Below, piece by piece: positions 6,101 through 10,405 of a stretch of DNA of 10,405 nucleotides. The notes under the pieces were generated by a model. It was not told the DNA's origin, ran no database searches, and saw only the letters and a program-made list of their open reading frames with translations. Made by a program: the position numbers and the translations under genes. The DNA comes from Ochromonadaceae sp. CCMP2298 (lineage: Eukaryota; Sar; Synurophyceae; Ochromonadales; Ochromonadaceae), in NCBI GenBank assembly GCA_026770595.1, contig MU634747.1, positions 1 to 10,405 of the forward strand, written 5' to 3'. How positions within the stretch are numbered: position 1 is the stretch's first letter; each line of letters starts with the position of its first letter.

Positions 6101-7614
6101 ATGGAGCAGGATCTCAAAGAGGATCTGCTAGAGGGCGGGAGGGGGGTGGGGATTGACCACTGCGCCGACCACAGTACAGAACCTACCGGTACTGCGTGGG
6201 AAGCGTTCTACAATGGGCCGTACTGGAACATATTCTTTCTCGCACTAGCTTACGCATGGACGCTAACGACCTCAACCCTTCTGACGACCATTGGTCCGCT
6301 TTGCGCGAGAGGGCTGGGGGTGAGCAAGGCATTGTCGGCGTTTACGATCGGAGCTTTCCTCATCGGCGCAGCCGTAGCATCAGTACCCTCAGGTCATATC
6401 TTCAGAACGTACGGAAGGTTGGCGGGCTTCAGAATAGGCGTGATGTGCCAGACGGTCGGCGCTATCCTAGGTGTGCTGGCGCTCGTCACCAACGTTTCTG
6501 CATTCCTCTTCCTTGGATGTTTCGGGATCGGCCTTGGCCAGGGAATGGGCCAGTTTTACCGCTTCGCCTCCGTGGAGCTCTGTCCACCGGAGCTGCTGAA
6601 GAAGGCCGTCACATACGTTATCTCTGGAGGTGTGATTTCTGCATTCCTGGGCCCTACGACGGCGCAGTGGTCGGCGCCCCTGCCACCGGAGCGGTTCCTT
6701 GGATCCTTCGTGGCCATTGGTGTCATCGGACTGGTGCACCAGCTCACTATCAACGCAGTCCGCTTCGCATCCGCACCCGCACCCGCACCCGCACCCGCAC
6801 CCGCATCCGCGCCTAGCTATGAGAGTGTTAGTAACTCGGACACGATTCGGTCCTGGGGGAAGATCGCCTCCCAGCCCATGTTCGGTTTCTCCTGCGCCAT
6901 CGCGACCATGGCGCACACAGTCATGATCACCCTGATGTCCAACGTCACTCTCGCCATTGACGAGAGCGGCTATGGATTCAATACGGCTGTGCTCGTGCTG
7001 GAGTTGCACTTTTTCTTCATGTTTGCGCCTGGGTTTTTTACCGCCAGCCTGCTGGAACGGTACGGGTCCTATCGCGTGTCTCTGCTGGGGTCGCTGGCCT
7101 CCGCACTGTCCGTGGTGGTTCTCGCAGTGGATGGCGGGCTAGTGGGCTACGTTATTGGTATGATGCTCAACGGCCTTGGCTGGAACCTGTCTTTCTCCGC
7201 GGGGACGGTGATGCTCACCAGCTGCTACTCGGAGACAGAGGCTACGGAGGTGCAGGGCCTGAATGACTTCATCATATTCTCAGTAGCCGGCTCGGCCAGT
7301 CTGCTGTCGGGCCTTTTGTACGGCGCAGAGGGCTGGAAGGTCCTTGTGTATACTGTGGGAGGGTTGGTAAGTGACGCTTTGACACTGCATTACGGGGTAC
7401 GGGGTACCATACGTGGATAGTCCGTACTGTCTTTGACCTCGCTCAGAGCTTTATCACTAACTCTATCTCTTTTTCTCTGCAGGTGCTGATAAATCTAGCC
7501 TTTCTCACGACCGCACACACGTACGTTGCTGACGATGCAGCCAAGCCCGAGGAGCCCAGACTAATATCCCGTTCACACAGTAACGTCGGAATCCGCACAC
7601 TTTCCGTTGCGTAG
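6101..7614 (+). CDS. MFS transporter, 12 helices, two exons (465 aa), paralogue of the 1262 gene
   Basis: The exons are 6101-7366 and 7483-7614, joined in phase 0, giving 465 aa and ending in TAG. An earlier in-frame ATG exists at 5972. I prefer 6101 because it gives MEQDLKEDLL, which aligns with MQSRLSEDLL of the paralogue. The helices and motifs follow the first gene: PYWNIFFLAL, AFTIGAFLIGAA, SGHIFRTYGR (97-106), GLGQGMGQFYRF, GGVISAFLGPT, FMFAPGFFTAS, GLGWNLSFSAGTVMLTSCY and VQGLNDFI. The central loop is shorter and holds an Ala-Pro repeat (about 224-238) coded by a hexanucleotide repeat. Exon 2 completes helix 12 and gives a short tail unlike that of the first gene. The substrate is unknown. 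Family membership is secure. The function is inferred only as membrane transport. Confidence 0.92.
6767..6808 (+). repeat. In-frame hexanucleotide repeat (GCACCC)5 coding Ala-Pro
   Basis: Five GCACCC units (6773-6802) are flanked by one GCATCC on each side. They encode alternating Ala-Pro in the loop between helices 6 and 7 of the transporter, where the paralogue has a longer, unrelated loop. Unit gain or loss would keep the reading frame. Confidence 0.9.
7367..7482 (+). other. Intron of the second MFS gene (116 bp)
   Basis: The donor is GTAAGT at 7367-7372. The acceptor is a pyrimidine tract (CTCTATCTCTTTTTCTCTGC) followed by AG at 7481-7482. A good branch-site match, CACTAAC, ends at 7461, about 21 bases before the acceptor. 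The position and phase are identical to the intron of the paralogue at 2525. Confidence 0.92.
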
Positions 7615-7615
7615 G

Positions 7616-7693
7616 TGTACAGTTGTAGATTATCTAATCATTTGTACAGTTGTAGATTTCCTTATCATTGTGTACAATTGTAGATTCCCTAAC
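7616..7693 (+). repeat. Three-copy tandem repeat in the 3' UTR
   Basis: Units start at 7616, 7643 and 7671. Each begins TGTACAGTTGTAGATT (the third reads TGTACAATTGTAGATT) and continues with a variable TC-rich part, the first two ending ATCATT. The repeat begins two bases after the TAG of the MFS gene, so it would be the first part of the 3' UTR. Confidence 0.85.
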
Positions 7694-7857
7694 ACCCCCA
7701 GAGATGGCCAGATACTATTTTGCCATAAGTATTTTCAGCCTGGCAGCTGTCTGTTATTACTTTATCTTCATATAGAATTCAATCCAACAGACACTCCCAC
7801 TGGCGACCCTCGTGACTCTATGCATATTCCTCGCGACCCTCGCCTTGCTCAGCACAA

Positions 7858-7863
7858 AATAAA
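7858..7863 (+). terminator. Possible poly(A) signal AATAAA
   Basis: This canonical AATAAA lies 244 bases after the stop codon of the second MFS gene, in the convergent region. Poly(A) signals are poorly conserved in many algae, so its use is only suggested. Confidence 0.3.
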
Positions 7864-8025
7864 GGGGAACTGCTAGGTGAGGTGTGCACGTAGTTGAATT
7901 AATACATATTCGCATACGCAGCTGCCTTGCCGTGAGGCGCAGAGCTTCTGGGTAGCCACTGACTAAGCTTACAGCATCCAGAGCCCAGCTTTTTTGGCTG
8001 AGCAACACAACCCTACCAGCGAGGA

Positions 8026-8499
8026 TTAGTTTGCCTGACCGCGCAAGTGGCCGAAGATCTTCTGCTTAATCCACGCCTTATCGTGGGGGCTGTACTTGGT
8101 TGTTGCTGGGTCGAGCCTGTTTCCGGTTGCGAAGAAGGGGAGAAGGAAGGGGAGAAGATGAGGGCGGATCGACGTAATACGCGATGCAAAGGACTTACAC
8201 AAGTGCGCAGACGTCCTGCAAGTTGTCCAGGTACTTGTACAGGTCGGATATGTCGTAGGTGATGTTCTCGATGCCCGGGTTGAGCTCCTTCAGCTTGTGC
8301 TCGTACATCTTGACTATGGCATCCATGGCAGCATTCACGCCCTGGAAATCCATGTACGACCTCGTCTATATGCATTGACAGAAAAAAGAGTGCTTGCGCA
8401 TTAGATGAACGCCAGATTTTTGCATCAATGCCGAATAGTTACCTGGAAGGAGTTGGTGTACTGCACCAAAATGATGGTGTGCTTCCCTTCTCCCGACAT
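8026..8499 (-). CDS. ERH: ERH, enhancer of rudimentary homologue (three exons, 104 aa)
   Basis: The minus-strand exons are 8499-8443, 8365-8199 and 8116-8026, giving 19 codons, 55 codons plus two bases, then one base plus 29 codons and TAA. The product is 104 aa, the same length as animal ERH. It aligns with that family without gaps after a short N-terminal difference: HTIILVQYTNSF in exon 1, then RSYMDFQGVNAAMDAIVKMYE, ITYDISDLYKYLDNL and KYSPHDKAWIKQKIFGHLR. The conserved VN, KMYE, ITYDIS and KxWIKxKI blocks are all present. ERH is a small, highly conserved eukaryotic nuclear dimer linked to RNA processing and gene regulation. That role is family knowledge, not seen here. The donors are GTAACT and GTAAGT, and both acceptors end in AG after pyrimidine-rich stretches. 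The exons are too short to show as a single ORF, so the gene is easily missed. Confidence 0.94.
8117..8198 (-). other. ERH intron 2 (82 bp)
   Basis: On the minus strand the donor is GTAAGT at 8198-8193 and the acceptor is AAACAG ending at 8117. A CT-rich tract of about 30 bases precedes the acceptor. The intron splits the Val codon after its second base, and the joined frame restores the conserved family spacing exactly. Confidence 0.92.
8366..8442 (-). other. ERH intron 1 (77 bp)
   Basis: On the minus strand the donor is GTAACT (8442-8437), and the acceptor AG at 8367-8366 follows CTCTTTTTTCTGTC. A CTAAT suitable as a branch site lies about 38 bases upstream of the acceptor. Phase 0. Confidence 0.9.
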
Positions 8500-8631
8500 C
8501 GTTCAGACACTTCTCTGGTAATGCAGATGGGCTCGAAAGCGAATGAGTGAGCCTCGATCGCGGGATTGTGCACCGATCCAGAATGAGCAGAGCCAGAGGA
8601 GAAGTCCAGGAGCCGCCAAGCCTATGCCAAA

Positions 8632-8707
8632 GTACGTACTTTGTACGTACTATGTGTATTTTGTACGTACTATGTACGTACATAATACGAAGATAGTACG
8701 TACAAAG
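8632..8707. repeat. Five GTACGTAC palindromes upstream of ERH
   Basis: GTACGTAC occurs at 8632-8639, 8643-8650, 8663-8670, 8674-8681 and 8696-8703. The second and fifth lie in a perfect 15-bp inverted repeat: CTTTGTACGTACTAT (8639-8653) and its complement (8693-8707). The cluster is about 130-200 bases upstream of the ERH start codon. It may be a regulatory cluster or the arms of a small inverted-repeat element. Confidence 0.88.
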
Positions 8708-8729
8708 AGTATTCTTACGGATGGTGAAC

Positions 8730-9013
8730 TGATTGTATAGCTGGTTTGTAGAGTCGATTGTTGAGACTTATGTGATTATGAGCAGAAGAGGCGATCAGCA
8801 AAAGAGTCTTGAGCTGGACGACCCCATCGAATGCAAAGAGTTGACAAAATTCTGTGAAATGCAGTACATAAGCGCAGCACCAAGCGAGTGAATCCCAAAC
8901 TTTCCTTTGAATTACCGCCATGTACTGGCCAAAGCCTTTCGGTGGGGTGTAAGACAATGGCCGCATATAGCATGCCCAAGCCTCACGAGTGATCTGCAGT
9001 TAGTAATTACATA
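8730..9013 (+). pseudogene. Possible decayed reading frame, unrecognised
   Basis: One + strand frame is open from just after a TGA near 8730 to a TAG near 9012, with one internal TGA at 8889-8891. An ATG at 8778 begins MSRRGDQQKSLELDDPIE and reads 37 codons to the TGA. After it the frame continues with NYRHVLAKAFRWGVRQWPH. I recognise no family. The minus strand is also open over much of the same interval, so this may be chance. Confidence 0.18.
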
Positions 9014-9377
9014 GAATATGTATCCCCAATCACACCGCACCGCAATTAAACGAATGAATTCAAAAATCGGCTATGCGTCATTGCTTCACCTTTACCGGGT
9101 AATGTTAATGGCCAAAGCAATGCGGCAAGGTATAAAAGAAACATTCACTGCTTACTACTGCTGCTGCTGCTACAGTTACCCCGTGGCTGGTCTGGCCTTG
9201 TGGGTCGCTATCAGCCATGCCAGACACTAAAGAATGTCACACCATAACGCAGGGACACCATACCGCACTCCTACCAGCCCATTGTAAACCTAAACCGTAG
9301 ACGAGTATACAAATGAAGGCTGTGATAGCTGCTTAGCCTTGCAGCGGGAAGGGAAGGAGAGGGTAGACTGACATGTA
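9014..9377. other. Intergenic, no gene seen
   Basis: No supported gene. A TATAAAAG at 9131-9138 on the + strand and a short run of CTG (about 9158-9169) lie here. The longest ORF, starting at 9018, has no protein-like features. A small RNA gene driven by that TATA box cannot be excluded, but nothing in the sequence identifies one. Confidence 0.5.
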
Positions 9378-9493
9378 GTGGTATGGAAAAACACCGGCGT
9401 GATAGTAGGATATCATCCTTTAGTACTGCGATTTGTTCCTCACTGTGTGGTGGTGTTGAAAAACACCTGGTTGGTTTGTAGGATTTGATCCTT
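9378..9493 (-). repeat. Duplicated hairpin unit downstream of H2A
   Basis: There are two imperfect copies, 9378-9420 and 9450-9493, 72 bases apart. Each opens GTGGTRTKGAAAAACACC on the + strand (16 of 18 positions identical) and ends in a small hairpin, AGGAT-NNN-ATCCT (9407-9419 and 9480-9492). The second copy also has GGTGTT-GAAA-AACACC (9452-9467). The nearest hairpin is 59 bases past the H2A stop codon on the H2A sense strand, so it could lie in the 3' UTR. Confidence 0.7.
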
Positions 9494-9550
9494 GGTCCCG
9501 AGCTAAGTCGGCGCGCTCAGTTCTGAACGCTCAGTCCTGGGAGAAGGAAT

Positions 9551-9994
9551 TTACTTCTTGGAAGCCTTGACGACCTTGCCGGTGGAGGCCTTGGGCTCCT
9601 TGGTCTTGGGGATCAGGACGGAGTGGATGTTGGGGAGAACACCACCCTGGGCGATGGTGACACCGCCGAACAGCTTGTTGAGCTCCTCGTCGTTGCGCAC
9701 GGCCAGCTGGATGTGGCGGGGAACGATGCGGGTCTTCTTGTTGTCGCGAGCGGCGTTGCCGGCCAGCTCGAGCACCTCAGCGGTGAGGTACTCAAGGATG
9801 GCGGCAAGGTACACGGGGGCACCGGCGCCGACGCGGGTGGCGTACTTGCCCTTCTTCAGGTAGCGGCTGATTCTGCCGACGGGGAACTGCAGACCGGCCT
9901 TGGAGGACTTGGTCTGGCTCTTCTTGCCGGTGGCGGCACCGCGGCCAGCCTTACCTCCCTTTCCTCCCTTCGCAACAGGCTTGGCAGCAGACAT
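9551..9994 (-). CDS. Histone H2A (147 aa)
   Basis: The start is the ATG at 9994, giving [19 protein letters not shown]. The open frame continues upstream by 65 codons but has no ATG and is not histone-like. H2A pairs with H2B in the nucleosome core. The signature AGLQFPVGR is at 33-41, and the fold continues through [19 protein letters not shown] and [18 protein letters not shown] to [19 protein letters not shown]. The acidic-patch residues are present (E68, E73, E76, D102, E103, E104, by alignment with animal H2A). The N-terminal tail is Lys/Gly-rich. The C-terminal tail ([13 protein letters not shown]) has no SQ motif, so this is a canonical H2A and not the H2A.X form. There is no intron. 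It is divergent from H2B, with 327 bases between the start codons. Confidence 0.97.
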   Translation of the reverse strand: MSAAKPVAKGGKGGKAGRGAATGKKSQTKSSKAGLQFPVGRISRYLKKGKYATRVGAGAPVYLAAILEYLTAEVLELAGNAARDNKKTRIVPRHIQLAVRNDEELNKLFGGVTIAQGGVLPNIHSVLIPKTKEPKASTGKVVKASKK

Positions 9995-10321
9995 CTTGAT
10001 TGAGTGATAGTTATTGAAAACTTGTGAGCAGGATGGAAATCTGTTGGTGAAGGAGGCCTTCCTCCGAAAGCCTCTGCGCTGCAAAAAAAACAGGGGAGGG
10101 CCAGCTGCGGCTCGAAAACTCGAGATGACCAGGTTTTTCAGTTTATTTTGACAGTTTTCGTATCTTGCGGGGACATTTGTTGGAAACAAACATGGCCACC
10201 AGCATCAAAATGCCCGACGAAGGCAGATGCTTCGCCGCGGAGCTTGTTCGAAAGCTCGTTGATTCGCTGCTCTTCTCACAATTTCTATCTAGAAATCCAT
10301 CACCCCACCCCCACTAACAAA
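9995..10321. promoter_or_regulatory. Shared H2A/H2B divergent promoter region
   Basis: The two histone start codons face away from each other across 327 bases, the usual arrangement for coregulated H2A/H2B pairs. I see no TATA box on either strand. A run of eight A (10083-10090) and several TCGAAA or CTCGAG-type short palindromes (about 10111-10125 and 10246-10256) are present. A small ORF (10192-10317, +) also lies here. Confidence 0.75.
10192..10317 (+). CDS. Possible upstream ORF (41 aa) just before H2B
   Basis: An ATG in a good context (AACATGG) at 10192 opens 41 codons (beginning [20 protein letters not shown]) and stops with TAA at 10315-10317, four bases before the H2B ATG. If transcription starts before 10192, this would be an upstream ORF ending right at the H2B start. 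No transcript start can be seen, and the ORF may be chance. I recognise no family. Confidence 0.25.
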   Translation: MATSIKMPDEGRCFAAELVRKLVDSLLFSQFLSRNPSPHPH

Positions 10322-10405
10322 ATGGCGAAGACACCTGCTGTTGGCAAGAAGGCCGCGAAGACCCCCAAGAAGACCACGGGCGGCCGCAAGACCAAGAAGG
10401 TCGAG
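10322..10405 (+). CDS. Histone H2B, N-terminal part (cut by the window edge)
   Basis: The ATG at 10322 in the context ACAAAATGG starts 28 codons that run off the window. They read MAKTPAVGKKAAKTPKKT and end GGRKTKKVE. This is a Lys-, Pro- and Thr-rich basic tail typical of H2B, and the head-to-head position with H2A supports the call. The globular fold is outside the window, so the call rests on the tail and the context. Confidence 0.88.
   Translation, partial: MAKTPAVGKKAAKTPKKTTGGRKTKKVE

Larger units (their letters stand above)
7615..8025. other. Convergent 3' region between the second MFS gene and ERH
   Basis: These 411 bases lie between two genes pointing at each other. No coding sequence is supported. 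A three-copy repeat starts right after the MFS stop codon. An AATAAA at 7858-7863 on the + strand may be the MFS poly(A) signal. The phrase GCGACCCTCG occurs twice (about 7802 and 7833). Confidence 0.6.

Noticed and set aside
6467-7009. Minus-strand ORF with a Gly-Cys repeat
   Set aside because: Antisense of the MFS exon and its hexanucleotide repeat.
8013-8375. 120-codon minus-strand ORF overlapping ERH
   Set aside because: Wrong frame over ERH exons 2-3. The ERH frame gives the conserved protein.
9995-10189. 65-codon N-terminal extension of H2A
   Set aside because: No ATG, and unlike any histone tail. It is the open 5' leader.
1-10405. tRNA or rRNA genes
   Set aside because: No cloverleaf with a GGTTCGAAT-type arm, and no rRNA-like segment, was seen on either strand.

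Overview
The window is nuclear DNA from a eukaryote. It contains spliceosomal introns (GTAAGT or GTAACT donors, pyrimidine tracts, AG acceptors), a head-to-head H2A/H2B histone gene pair, and an ERH gene cut into three very small exons. The ankyrin-like repeats have the form CPWDxxxCxxAAxxGxLEVLxW, which is abundant in stramenopile genomes such as brown algae and their relatives. Together with the gene density and short introns this points to a heterokont alga. That placement is inference, not proof.

Layout. 1-1261: a small unrecognised ORF (260-616, +), a G-rich stretch, a nested inverted repeat and a TATA box. 1262-3104: a 12-helix major facilitator superfamily (MFS) transporter in two exons; its intron ends in a 66-nt alternating purine/pyrimidine tract that touches the splice acceptor. 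3105-4012: a G-rich tract, AT-rich DNA and one possible orphan exon pair. 4013-5709 (-): an ankyrin-repeat gene that is now a pseudogene. It is cut by a roughly 0.72-kb repeat-rich element with terminal inverted repeats (about 4686-5409), and it also carries a nonsense codon and a homopolymer frameshift. 6101-7614: a second MFS gene, paralogous to the first, with its only intron at the same place and phase. 7615-8025: the convergent 3' region, with a three-copy repeat and an AATAAA. 8026-8499 (-): ERH, 104 codons in three exons, not visible as a single ORF. 8500-9550: the ERH upstream region with five GTACGTAC palindromes, a decayed reading frame, and duplicated hairpins downstream of H2A. 9551-9994 (-): histone H2A. 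9995-10321: the shared histone promoter region. 10322-10405 (+): the start of H2B, cut by the window edge.

The genes form no pathway. H2A and H2B are partners in the nucleosome and probably share a promoter. The two MFS genes are a tandem duplicate pair, now separated by about 3 kb that includes the broken ankyrin gene. The main new-looking items are the terminal-inverted-repeat element inside the ankyrin array, the hidden ERH gene, the Z-DNA-prone splice acceptor, the GTACGTAC cluster beside ERH and the paired hairpins after H2A.
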